Of a stretch of 23,174 nucleotides of DNA, positions 16,701 to 23,174 are shown in pieces. The stretch comes from Bacteroidota bacterium (GTDB lineage: Bacteria; Bacteroidota; Bacteroidia; Flavobacteriales_D; Crocinitomicaceae), in the NCBI GenBank assembly GCA_006226555.1, contig SBGS01000306.1, positions 1-23,174 of the forward strand, read 5' to 3'. The position numbers and the translations under genes were made by a program. Position 1 is the first letter of the stretch. Each line of letters starts with the position of its first letter. The notes beneath the pieces were generated by a model, which saw only the letters and a program-made list of their open reading frames with translations, searched no databases and was not told the DNA's origin.

Positions 16701-16936
16701 TGTGGGGAGAACAAGACATGAACTATAACATGGAATATTTCATCAAGATTCCTGTAAAAATGATCACTTCCGCTGCAAGCTCTAAATTATTTAAGCGGAA
16801 GAATGATGGCACTACAGGTGAATCGGATGAAATAGAATATGGAAGCGATAAGACGGCTTATGTCACCCTTAGAATTACAGGTAATGAGGATGGTTATCAA
16901 TTTTCAATTTCAAAAAAGAAGAAAATCTTCAATTAG
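13757..16936 (+). CDS. Large AsmA-like envelope protein
   Basis: The product has 1059 aa from the ATG at 13757; a TTG at 13706 would add 17 residues that do not improve the N-terminus. It has a basic cytoplasmic start (KFFKRKFIKR), one membrane helix (about 15-36), and a long periplasmic part of repeated beta-strand segments, such as FPHISIDLENVRVFE (about 70-85) and many FDLxxDxxLxxL-type repeats. The layout is that of AsmA/TamB-related proteins, which form long grooves thought to carry phospholipids across the periplasm or affect outer-membrane assembly. No catalytic site is seen. It follows yggS by 60 nt and may share its transcript. Confidence 0.85.
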   Translation: MKYLSKFFKRKFIKRLLIFLVAIPVTLLLLLITVLYVKQDEVVQEIIATLNEDFEGKVSVEDSHISPFANFPHISIDLENVRVFESKQSGDNEILHLEDVYLGFNLWSILSGDMTIRKLRLSGGVIDLVQHEDGTLNLINALASKKTVEEEAEALHIDLKKVRIDNVDINKLNEQNGIKVDALIQNATAKLSTSDEEILAGLDLSFTLNLIKDGDTTFFKHKHINFNTDVHYRNTDEFLQIDPTEVSFEGASFNLAGKIDFKNDMNLDLHLDGNKPNFDLFIALAPEDLIPTLKTYENRGKIFFKADIKGKSVNGHQPAVRVDFGCENGFFQNKLFKRKLDKLQFRGYFTNGDKRTAETMEFRILNFQAKPEVGVFEVDLRVKDFNAPEIFVDVNTNMELNYIKEFFEVEEISKASGRVDFKMKFRDIIDIEHPERMIERFNESYQMSLHCTNVHLESPYIAFPINSLNIDAVASGHELAIKQFELNTNKSDLHISGKISDLPAIVHHTDLPVSADLHIKSKKLSFAELSGTDNEEAVSNLQLDLAFLSTARNFTEFDVLPKGEFIIDNFYAKLKKYPHTFHDFHADLIVSDESVELKKFHGEIDRSDLEISGKLLNLAFIMNPDHSGDVIIDYNIKSDQLQLHDLLTYNSEHFLPEEYRQEEFDHLHAHGKTSLHFKQGEITATDTYFDHLSADLKIHPVHVYDLNGRVHTDPGHIVLDDLNGRIGQSDFHTTLHYYFGDKNKKAKRENKIIFKSSFLNVDELLAFSEHDYKNGNKVVDTHRQHVEAFNIYTLPFPNMSFQLDIGKMNYHRYKLANVKGNFHTTEKHYLYIDRLAVDAAGGHFDIKGYFNGSDPKHIYLSPEITLRNVELDQLLFKFENFGQDHIVAENLHGKFSGKLSGKILVYPDLTPKIDDSEIHIDMAVTDGKLENYAVFDYMADYFKDKNLSKVLFDTLQNHIDLKNGKMSIPEMEINSTLGHIILWGEQDMNYNMEYFIKIPVKMITSAASSKLFKRKNDGTTGESDEIEYGSDKTAYVTLRITGNEDGYQFSISKKKKIFN

Positions 16937-17047
16937 GGACAGTATATAATCATATAAGCGGAAGAAATCTTCATAAAAGCCCTTACTAAACAGGTTTAAC
17001 ATAATTATTTTTTATATTTAACTGAACCTAGGGTGAACTACAATTCA

Positions 17048-17073
17048 CTGACGAGAAACTTTTAAATCGTCAG
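17048..17073. repeat. 7-bp inverted repeat touching the start codon of the TIGR01777 gene
   Basis: CTGACGA (17048-17054) and TCGTCAG (17067-17073) are perfect inverse copies with a 12-nt loop. The 3' arm ends one base before the ATG, so as RNA it would hinder initiation; as DNA it could be an operator. The rest of the 138-bp gap is AT-rich with a near -7 box TATATTTA (17013-17020). Confidence 0.4.
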
Positions 17074-17074
17074 C

Positions 17075-17989
17075 ATGAGAAAAATATTGATAACAGGAAC
17101 TGGAACCGTTGCAAGAAATCTTGCGAAACGGTTGGACAGTGCGGGGTACAGAGTCAATTTTTTAAGTACTTCTCGTTCTTATTTCAATAAGTTTCCTTGT
17201 TTCTTCTGGGATATCCAAAATGATAAGATTGACGAAACAGCCTTTCAAGATGTAGAGGCCATTATACATTTGGCAGGAGCAGGAATAGCCGATAAACGCT
17301 GGAGCAATGAACGAAAGGAACTTCTTTTAAGCAGTCGCATAGAAGGTGCCAATCTCATTTTTCGCACATTGGAAAAAATGCACGGTGAAAAACCAAAAGT
17401 CTTTATCAGTGCATCAGGTAGTAACTTCTATGGTACGATCACTCAAAAAGATGGATTTACAGAAGAATCTCCTGCCGGCAACGACTTTTTGGGAGATCTA
17501 TGTGAAAAATGGGAGAACGCAGCCTTTCAATTCGAGAAACTTGGAATGCGCACAGCAGTGCTAAGAACAGGTGTAGTTCTCTCAACTCATGGCGGTGCTT
17601 TGCCCAAATTATCAAAAATGGTGAAAAGCTTCGTGGGTTCACCGGTAGGAAACGGAAAACAGATCATGCCATGGATACACATTGATGACTTGACAAAGAT
17701 GTATCAATTCATCTATGAAAATGAACAATGTAATGGAGCGTATAATGCCGTAGCACCTGAAAAGGTGTGTAATCGATACTTTATGGAATCACTTGGAAAA
17801 GTATTACATCGTCCAATTCTCCCTTTGGGAGTACCTGGATTTATGTTAAAAGCGATGTATGGCGAAATGGCTGATATCCTTTTAAAAGGGACACATCTGA
17901 TCAATGATAAGATCACTTCAAGTGGATTCCATTTTGACCATCCGAAGCTCTTGGATGCGATCGAAGATGTCGTTCAAAACCAGAGATAG
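17075..17989 (+). CDS. TIGR01777-family epimerase (SDR superfamily)
   Basis: This is a 304-aa extended short-chain dehydrogenase of the YfcH/SDR39U1 type. The Rossmann start is KILITGTGTVARNLAKRL (3-20); the usual GGTGFIG is here GTGTVAR, a divergent glycine loop. HLAGAGIADKRW (about 68-79), VFISASGSNFYG (about 109-120, Ser and Tyr of the SDR site) and MPWIHIDDLTKMYQFI (about 196-211) are strongly family-like. Substrate and cellular role are unknown for the family. It stands alone between the AsmA-like gene and a barrel protein gene. Confidence 0.9.
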   Translation: MRKILITGTGTVARNLAKRLDSAGYRVNFLSTSRSYFNKFPCFFWDIQNDKIDETAFQDVEAIIHLAGAGIADKRWSNERKELLLSSRIEGANLIFRTLEKMHGEKPKVFISASGSNFYGTITQKDGFTEESPAGNDFLGDLCEKWENAAFQFEKLGMRTAVLRTGVVLSTHGGALPKLSKMVKSFVGSPVGNGKQIMPWIHIDDLTKMYQFIYENEQCNGAYNAVAPEKVCNRYFMESLGKVLHRPILPLGVPGFMLKAMYGEMADILLKGTHLINDKITSSGFHFDHPKLLDAIEDVVQNQR

Positions 17990-18013
17990 GAACAATTCTT
18001 GATCTCATCGGAC

Positions 18014-18044
18014 AATTACGTCATGTAATTTTCGTTTATATTTG
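18014..18044 (+). promoter_or_regulatory. Promoter and possible operator of the outer-membrane barrel gene
   Basis: TATATTTG (18037-18044) is a perfect -7 box ending only 8 nt before the ATG at 18053, so the transcript would be leaderless or nearly so. Between the -33 and -7 positions lies the inverted repeat AATTAC (18014-18019) / GTAATT (18025-18030), well placed for a repressor or activator. No good TTG -33 element is visible, which is compatible with activator dependence. Confidence 0.5.
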
Positions 18045-18052
18045 TCCTGAGA

Positions 18053-18736
18053 ATGAGAACATTTACCCTAATAGCATTCCTTTTAATTGGTTTATCCGGT
18101 TTTGCACAGCCATACAAAACCATAAAGGTCTACAAACCATACAAATGGATGATTGGCGTACACATGTCGGTGATCGAAGATGATGGTAACAAATTGGGGA
18201 ATCCATTCGATGTAGAGCACACATGGCATTATTTAAACTACCCTACACGCCTCACTGTTGACCGTTACTTCAAATTTGGATGGAGCATGGAAGGAGCTAT
18301 TTCGTACAATAGCTACCTGGAGTCTGTGCGTGTTGACGATACGGTAGGTATAACTGGAACAAACTTCTCGTTCGATCTCTGTGGGAAATATAGTTTCTAC
18401 AACTTATATGCACCAAGATTCAGATGGATCGAACCATACTTGAATTTTGGGGTGAGCTATACTTATCGAGATGCTATCGAGGAGCAACACATACCAAGTG
18501 TTGTACTAGGTGGCGGGTTGAACATTTGGGTGTTTAAGCAAGTTGGTATTCAAATTTCATCCAGAGCGAAATTAGCGGCTTATCCCTTCTTTTGGGATTC
18601 TCACGCGAGTTACTTTCAGCACACTGCTGGTTTAGTCTACAGAACAAAAGAAACGCGCGTTAACAGACAAGATCGCAGTAAACACCATAAGTGGACCAAA
18701 CAAACCACGAAATACAAGCGCAAAGGCGGACACTAA
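18053..18736 (+). CDS. Small outer-membrane beta-barrel protein with basic C-terminal tail
   Basis: This 227-aa secreted protein has signal peptide MRTFTLIAFLLIGLSGFAQ, likely cleaved near residue 18. Residues 30-200 show alternating hydrophobic/aromatic strands typical of an 8-stranded OmpA-like barrel (LDLCGKYSFYN-like segments, FRWIEPYLNFGVSYTY, VVLGGGLNIWVFKQVGIQISS). The last 27 residues (from RVNRQDR) are strongly basic and lack a terminal strand, so this tail probably hangs free, perhaps binding peptidoglycan or LPS; that is inference. The promoter is nearly on top of the start codon. Its stop codon is directly abutted by the stop of the convergent methyltransferase gene. Confidence 0.75.
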   Translation: MRTFTLIAFLLIGLSGFAQPYKTIKVYKPYKWMIGVHMSVIEDDGNKLGNPFDVEHTWHYLNYPTRLTVDRYFKFGWSMEGAISYNSYLESVRVDDTVGITGTNFSFDLCGKYSFYNLYAPRFRWIEPYLNFGVSYTYRDAIEEQHIPSVVLGGGLNIWVFKQVGIQISSRAKLAAYPFFWDSHASYFQHTAGLVYRTKETRVNRQDRSKHHKWTKQTTKYKRKGGH

Positions 18737-19318
18737 TTACCTCTGCGCAATAAAGAAAACTTCCGCATCTCTTCTTGGCTCTATAGAATTATAACACGCT
18801 TCTATTTTTACATGAGAGAAGTAGCGCGTTAACAACAATTCATATTCCTCTTTTGAACCTCCAAATGGCGGCCCCGAGACAAAATCCCTATTGAACAAAA
18901 CGCCAACAAACTTACCTTGAGGATTTAATAATTCATGAATCTTCCTAATGTAAGGATCTCGATTTGAAGGGTCTATTGCACAAAAAAGTGTTTGTTCCAA
19001 AATAAGATCGTAACTCCCAATGTGATGAAAAATATCTTCACAATGGATAGATACATGCTCATCACCGACTTTCTTAACAAGAGCAGCAAGAGGTTCAGGT
19101 GAAAAGTCAAGAACATGAATGTTTTTAAATCCCTGATCAATAAGGTATACCGCTTCATGACCATAGCCACAACCGGGAATGAGAATGGATATTTCTTTAT
19201 TGACCAATTGATCTACATATTCTTTTAAAGGTGTAGAGATCTCACCTATATCCCAACCCGTAGCATTATTTAAATACTTTTCAGTCCAGTAACTCGGATC
19301 ATTCACGTGATTATTCAT
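18737..19318 (-). CDS. TPMT-like class I SAM-dependent methyltransferase
   Basis: This 193-aa protein resembles the thiopurine S-methyltransferase family: YWTEKYLNNATGWDIGE (10-26, W11 and GWDIG), then TPLKEYV, SAM motif I ILIPGCGYGHEAVYL (45-59) and acidic D71 (VLDFSPEPL). A conserved LEQTLFCAIDPSNRDPYI segment follows. Such enzymes methylate sulfur, selenium, tellurium or halide nucleophiles; the substrate here is unknown. Its start overlaps the T9SS protein gene by 4 nt (ATGA), making it the last gene of the receptor operon, an unusual partner for a surface uptake system. Confidence 0.82.
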   Translation of the reverse strand: MNNHVNDPSYWTEKYLNNATGWDIGEISTPLKEYVDQLVNKEISILIPGCGYGHEAVYLIDQGFKNIHVLDFSPEPLAALVKKVGDEHVSIHCEDIFHHIGSYDLILEQTLFCAIDPSNRDPYIRKIHELLNPQGKFVGVLFNRDFVSGPPFGGSKEEYELLLTRYFSHVKIEACYNSIEPRRDAEVFFIAQR

Positions 19319-20274
19319 TTCATCAACTGTTTTACGATCATATTGTCCCCTATTCTCAATTCAAGAAAATAAACTCCATTTTCTAAATGAGAGACCTGAA
19401 GATAACAGAAATCAGTGGCATTATCCGTGCTAATCAATGTACCATCTGTCGAATACAAAGAATACGTAAAATCTCCTTGAGTTATAATTTTGATCTGATC
19501 GTGAAAAGGATTAGGAATTACTTCAACATACATTTGCAGATCCTTTATCCCGAGCGCTTTTTGATGGATGATCCCTACCCCATCCAAATCGAATCCACCG
19601 GATTCAAAAGGCGTAGGATATGGATCATTGATCAAATGACCATATTGATCCACACTTCCCCATTGAGGATCAATCGACCCGATCACATCGATCAACCTGA
19701 TATGCGTTATGTTTTGAATGTCAAGCCCTGAAATACCCGATAATTCAGCCAAATCGAAAGGTGTACCGTATGTGGCTCGATATTTTCCCGCCAGGTTATT
19801 CACATACCTGCAATCAGAAATAGTAAAATTGTTGATCTGGACATCTGTTGGCGTTTCAGAAGTCGCAGGGAATCTGAAAAAATTAATGCCGTCTGAGCTT
19901 ACCTCAACAAAAGCGAATTCCATATACCCGTCGGTAAAACCATTTTCAAAAATTGCAAAGTCAGGTCCAATCCCATCATATACAGCAGGAGAAAGAGTGA
20001 TTATCGCAATTCCGCTATCTCCAAGAGAAACAACACCCAATCCATCTGCATACCCTTCTGCATCCGATTCCAATCCATATGAAGCAGATCCCATTCCGGG
20101 ATTTTGAACATCCAATACCCCTCTTGTTATCTGAACATTTGAAGCCCAATTAATGATTATGGAAGAGTCAGCATGGATCGCTGTCGATCCCAATACTCCT
20201 GGTTCCGGCGCAAAACTCTGAGCACAAGAAACGTAAGGCAGAAGAGTTAATAAATACTTGACCCAACTATTCAT
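19315..20274 (-). CDS. Secreted surface protein with T9SS type A sorting domain (uptake operon)
   Basis: The 319-aa product has signal peptide MNSWVKYLLTLLPYVSCAQ. The body (about 25-240) has a beta-rich domain with GPDFAIFENGFTDGYMEFAFVEVSSDG and GGFDLDGVGIIH. I recall this domain in Bacteroidota surface proteins encoded beside TonB receptors and YncE-like propellers. The C-terminal 70 residues (250-319: VIPNPFHDQIKI, YSLYSTDGTLIS, HLENGVYFLEL, IVKQLMK) form a T9SS type A sorting domain, so it should be exported and attached to or released from the cell surface. It overlaps the propeller gene by 8 nt and the methyltransferase gene by 4 nt. A role in ligand capture is inferred from the operon. 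Confidence 0.85.
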   Translation of the reverse strand: MNSWVKYLLTLLPYVSCAQSFAPEPGVLGSTAIHADSSIIINWASNVQITRGVLDVQNPGMGSASYGLESDAEGYADGLGVVSLGDSGIAIITLSPAVYDGIGPDFAIFENGFTDGYMEFAFVEVSSDGINFFRFPATSETPTDVQINNFTISDCRYVNNLAGKYRATYGTPFDLAELSGISGLDIQNITHIRLIDVIGSIDPQWGSVDQYGHLINDPYPTPFESGGFDLDGVGIIHQKALGIKDLQMYVEVIPNPFHDQIKIITQGDFTYSLYSTDGTLISTDNATDFCYLQVSHLENGVYFLELRIGDNMIVKQLMK

Positions 20275-21316
20275 AAAACCATACTTTTGAAGGATTCAGC
20301 CCGACCTGATATTCATTCAACAGACTCCCTGAGGAGCTATAAACGAACACTTTACCGGAATTTACATATCCCATAGCATCACATACGGCAATTCGTCCTA
20401 AAGTCGGTAAATACCCGATCCCATAAACTGTTTGAATCCCGGAAATATCAATGACATCCGAAACTGTGATTGCATCCGTTGAAGGGTCAAATACACCTGC
20501 ATGCAGACTCCCTGCAGACGAATAAACCATGATAAAATCATTTCCGTAATTGTCCAGCAAAGAAACTTCTATCCCCAGTTCCTGAGTAACGCCACTTGCC
20601 GATATTCTTGTAAATCCAGAGGGAATACTACCGTAATCACCACGTGTAACAACGTACACATCTCCATCGCTGTCTACTATCATTTTTCCCGGATTCATTC
20701 CTACGGTAATACGGTCTATTTCAGTTTGACTCATCGGATCTATCACCGATACTGTTGAATCTAGATCAGGATAATTCAATCCACCACTGTTTGAAACATA
20801 TACTTTACCATTGGATACTGAAATACCTTCCGGATTTGGCCCAACAGCTATTCTCTGTACCACATTAAGACTTGTTGTATCGATGACATCTACATAGCCA
20901 TCAAAGCATGTCACATAGATGTATTGATCCAAACCGGCAAGTTGTCTCGGTTGTTTCGGAGTGTTCCCGTCAAACATTGGGATCTGTTTCACACTTGTAA
21001 GATCTTTAGCACTAAGGACCTCTATCGTACTGGAAACATTTACTGCGACATAAATCTTCCCTCCATAAGTGATCATGTCATTCCCGGTATCTCCCAAACC
21101 TCTTCCCACCTGACTTTGAAAAATATCAGCATGAACAGTTCCATCGGTATCGATCCATGAAAGTGATGAATTGTTCTGTTGAAATAGTCCTTCGCATAAA
21201 ACCAGCAATCCATCTTGTAATTTAAATCCATCAACAGGTTCCGGTGTCGTCTTTTTCTTACACGCTATAACCGAAAGTGTCAATAACGTAAGTATGGCGT
21301 ATTTAATTGAATTCAT
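20267..21316 (-). CDS. YncE-like beta-propeller lipoprotein, BtuG-like
   Basis: This 349-aa lipoprotein has a signal peptide ending in VIAC (lipidated C19). The mature part is a beta-propeller of YncE/DUF5074 type: repeated blades such as VDVIDTTSLNVVQRIAVGPNPEG, SVIDPMSQTEIDRITVGMNPGK and the final IGYLPTLGRIAVCDAMGYVNSG. In Bacteroides, BtuG has this architecture and caps the cobalamin receptor BtuB on the cell surface. Here the gene starts inside the receptor gene end (14-nt overlap), the same partnership. The cobalamin ligand is inferred from this analogy, not from binding residues. After C19 come KKK rather than an acidic surface-export signal. Confidence 0.8.
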   Translation of the reverse strand: MNSIKYAILTLLTLSVIACKKKTTPEPVDGFKLQDGLLVLCEGLFQQNNSSLSWIDTDGTVHADIFQSQVGRGLGDTGNDMITYGGKIYVAVNVSSTIEVLSAKDLTSVKQIPMFDGNTPKQPRQLAGLDQYIYVTCFDGYVDVIDTTSLNVVQRIAVGPNPEGISVSNGKVYVSNSGGLNYPDLDSTVSVIDPMSQTEIDRITVGMNPGKMIVDSDGDVYVVTRGDYGSIPSGFTRISASGVTQELGIEVSLLDNYGNDFIMVYSSAGSLHAGVFDPSTDAITVSDVIDISGIQTVYGIGYLPTLGRIAVCDAMGYVNSGKVFVYSSSGSLLNEYQVGLNPSKVWFYE

Positions 21317-23174
21317 ATCGAATAGTTAGTTGATAATTAATACCAGGCATCACAAAATTTCTAACGTAAGCGTAAGACTGATTGAAAACATTGTTCACCT
21401 TAGCCTGTGCTGATAAGAACCGATTCTCTCCTATTTTAAAGCGTTTGGTTAGACTCAGATCTGTGATCCAAAATCCTTCTACAAGATTCGCATCAATGTT
21501 TTCATTTAGCGCATATCGGTGGGAAAGTACCGTATTCATGACCGAGATTCTCACATCACGAAACAGTATACCAAGATCAGCTGAGATCGAATGTTCCGGT
21601 ATGTAGGCGATCTGATCCAAATAACTCGGTGATTCAGGATCAGTTATATCCAGACAAACTAACCAGTTATAGACAAGACCGAAAGAAACTTCCCCCATAT
21701 TTCGGACAATTTTTCGCGTTAATTTGAGGTCTGTATCTATACCATACGATAATACCCTGCCTACATTCTGCATACTCCATACAAATAGGTTCTTTGTTGG
21801 AATTGCATTTATTTTATCCCTGATCAAGGCAGAATGAAGCATATACTTCGACTGAAAAGACCATGTCCTGTTGGCTTTGTTACGATAACTTATAGCGATA
21901 TTGAGTTGATCAGCTTTCTCGGGATTTAACTCAATATTTCCTATCCCTCCATAATACAGCTCATTAAAAGTCGGCATACGGAAAGACCGCTTTAGGTCTG
22001 CCTTCCAGCTAATTCCTCTGGATGATTCGTGTCGATACATAGAGACAGCAGGAGTAAAAGCCCATCTAGTATATTGTTCACTTCCGTTGATATCAGAATA
22101 GAACTGAACCGGGGTTGAAATGGAGATATTTATGTCTCCAATCTTTCTGCCTCCAGACAAAAAGAGGATCGTTGAATTTCTTGAAGGTGTTGCTGCAAAA
22201 TATCTGTCGGAGTCTAAATACCCGTATTTTGATTCCAGTCCAATAAGCAGTCGCATCGATTGGATCTTTTTAATTAAATATGAAGCTCCCAATACAGCCT
22301 CATAATTACGGTATACTGTATTCAATCCCTCATCATTGGCATAAAAGCTTGGGTCCGAATAAGTCAGCTCATTGTATCCAAACGCCCCATAAAATCTGTA
22401 TTCCCCCCAGCTGCGATAACCGGAAGTTAAATCGGCTTCCATACGATGGTCAAAACCTTTTAATCTCTCATCAACGAATGCATTGTAAAGAATAACTGCT
22501 CCTGGCAATCCTTGATCATAGGACATAAACCTGTATCGCACATTCAAGGCATTTTTCCTAAACCTGTGAGCAAAAGCTCCATTCAAGTAGAGATCTCTGT
22601 AATCATTATTTGCTCTGGTCCCTGACTCTTCAATGGTTCCGTTTCTGAAAGTGTAATCGTAATCTCCTTCTGAACGTCTGTATTTCCCAAATAATGAGAA
22701 TCCTGATCGTTTACCCGAAATTAGGACAGATGCATTTCCTTCATAGGTATTAAAACTCCCGTATCGAGCAGATGCCTTTAGCTGAAATGTGTCGCTTGGA
22801 AGGGCTCTCAATAACGAAATAAGCTCTACAATATCACCTTTCACCATGGCAGAAACAGGAACATATACTGAATGAAATTCCGGATCCATCCTGCGCACAG
22901 CGATCAATTGATCCGTTTCTATTTGAGCCAGATTCACCTGACCGGTTTGCATGCCATTTCGTTCAAAGCCATCAACAACGATACTGTTATCCTGAGACGA
23001 AAGCCCACGTGAGGAAACGGTCTTCATTCCTCCAAGCCCGCCATAGCTCTTGACCACTAATCCAGGAACATATCGCATGAGCTCCCCGGCGTCCTGTGCA
23101 TTAAGATCCCTGATCTTCGCTTTATCCAGATCAAAAATGTAAAATGGACTCATTCGAATGATCGTATTGTAAAT
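21303..23174 (-). CDS. TonB-dependent outer-membrane receptor, BtuB-like (N-terminus outside window)
   Basis: The frame is open to the window edge, so signal peptide, TonB box and the start of the plug are missing; 623 residues remain. The visible plug end includes LMRYVPGLVVKSYGGLGGMKTVSSRGL (about 30-55), SIVVDGF and AQIE. From about residue 130 the sequence is a run of amphipathic strands of a 22-stranded barrel (RYRFMSYDQGLPG, FRMPTFNELYYGG, LNPEKADQLNIAISYRN), ending in NYQLTIRYEFN with the aromatic C-terminus needed for Bam insertion. Active import needs TonB-ExbBD. The cobalamin assignment rests on the BtuG-like neighbour. The promoter and any cobalamin riboswitch would lie beyond 23174. 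Confidence 0.9.
   Translation of the reverse strand: MYNTIIRMSPFYIFDLDKAKIRDLNAQDAGELMRYVPGLVVKSYGGLGGMKTVSSRGLSSQDNSIVVDGFERNGMQTGQVNLAQIETDQLIAVRRMDPEFHSVYVPVSAMVKGDIVELISLLRALPSDTFQLKASARYGSFNTYEGNASVLISGKRSGFSLFGKYRRSEGDYDYTFRNGTIEESGTRANNDYRDLYLNGAFAHRFRKNALNVRYRFMSYDQGLPGAVILYNAFVDERLKGFDHRMEADLTSGYRSWGEYRFYGAFGYNELTYSDPSFYANDEGLNTVYRNYEAVLGASYLIKKIQSMRLLIGLESKYGYLDSDRYFAATPSRNSTILFLSGGRKIGDINISISTPVQFYSDINGSEQYTRWAFTPAVSMYRHESSRGISWKADLKRSFRMPTFNELYYGGIGNIELNPEKADQLNIAISYRNKANRTWSFQSKYMLHSALIRDKINAIPTKNLFVWSMQNVGRVLSYGIDTDLKLTRKIVRNMGEVSFGLVYNWLVCLDITDPESPSYLDQIAYIPEHSISADLGILFRDVRISVMNTVLSHRYALNENIDANLVEGFWITDLSLTKRFKIGENRFLSAQAKVNNVFNQSYAYVRNFVMPGINYQLTIRYEFN

Noticed and set aside
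16917..16975. Two GAAGAAA-TCTTC-like dyads at the end of the AsmA-like gene
   Set aside because: Stems are only about 5 bp, AT-rich and without a U-tract, so I do not call a terminator.
18655..18834. 11-bp direct repeat GCGCGTTAACA at 18655 and 18824
   Set aside because: Both copies fall in ordinary coding sequence of convergent genes and have no further shared flank; probably chance.
19718..20107. 129-aa open frame on the plus strand
   Set aside because: It lies antisense within the T9SS protein gene, which has a signal peptide and sorting domain; the sequence resembles no family and has no promoter.
18737..23174. Cobalamin riboswitch for the receptor operon
   Set aside because: None is visible inside the window; the expected location upstream of the receptor gene is beyond the window edge.

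Overview
The window is a dense piece of chromosome from a Bacteroidota bacterium. It most resembles Flavobacteriales of the Fluviicola / Crocinitomix / Cryomorphaceae type; this is a judgement from protein character and was not tested by a search. The evidence is a type IX secretion (T9SS) sorting domain, a TonB-dependent receptor operon, a ribosomal protein THX gene, a serC-serA-DUF1015 cluster, and several promoters with the Bacteroidota -7 box TAnnTTTG. Genes are tightly packed, many overlap by 1 to 14 nt, and no gene-free stretch exceeds 185 bp. I see no tRNA, rRNA, CRISPR array, IS element or prophage.

Layout. 1-1635 is the 3' part of a recQ helicase gene. It converges with a LexA/CI-like (XRE + S24) regulator at 1619-2422 whose promoter carries a palindrome, probably for autoregulation. 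2482-4696 (minus) is a coupled three-gene operon: an unrecognised 144-aa protein, an orphan PotA-like ABC ATPase, and a YihY/BrkB membrane protein. Divergent from it, 4757-8204 (plus) holds an rlmI-like rRNA methyltransferase, a MATE exporter and fmt. A 185-bp gap with two perfect DnaA boxes and a clear promoter precedes an HU gene (8390-8662). Then come trmH, a THX gene with a histone-H1-like tail, and serC-serA-DUF1015-yggS, followed by a large AsmA-like protein (13757-16936), a TIGR01777 epimerase and a small outer-membrane barrel protein. 18737-23174 (minus) is an overlapping operon: a TonB-dependent receptor cut by the window edge, a YncE-like beta-propeller lipoprotein, a T9SS-sorted surface protein, and a TPMT-like methyltransferase.

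How the parts fit. The middle is mostly housekeeping: translation initiation (fmt), rRNA/tRNA methylation (rlmI, trmH), ribosome (THX), nucleoid (HU), serine synthesis (serA/serC) and PLP homeostasis (yggS). The right end looks like a surface uptake system, most likely for cobalamin by analogy with BtuB/BtuG of Bacteroides. It is modified by a T9SS-exported partner and an unexpected methyltransferase. The candidates most worth following are this uptake operon, the ABC-ATPase/YihY operon, the THX-H1 fusion, and the paired DnaA boxes in front of the HU gene.
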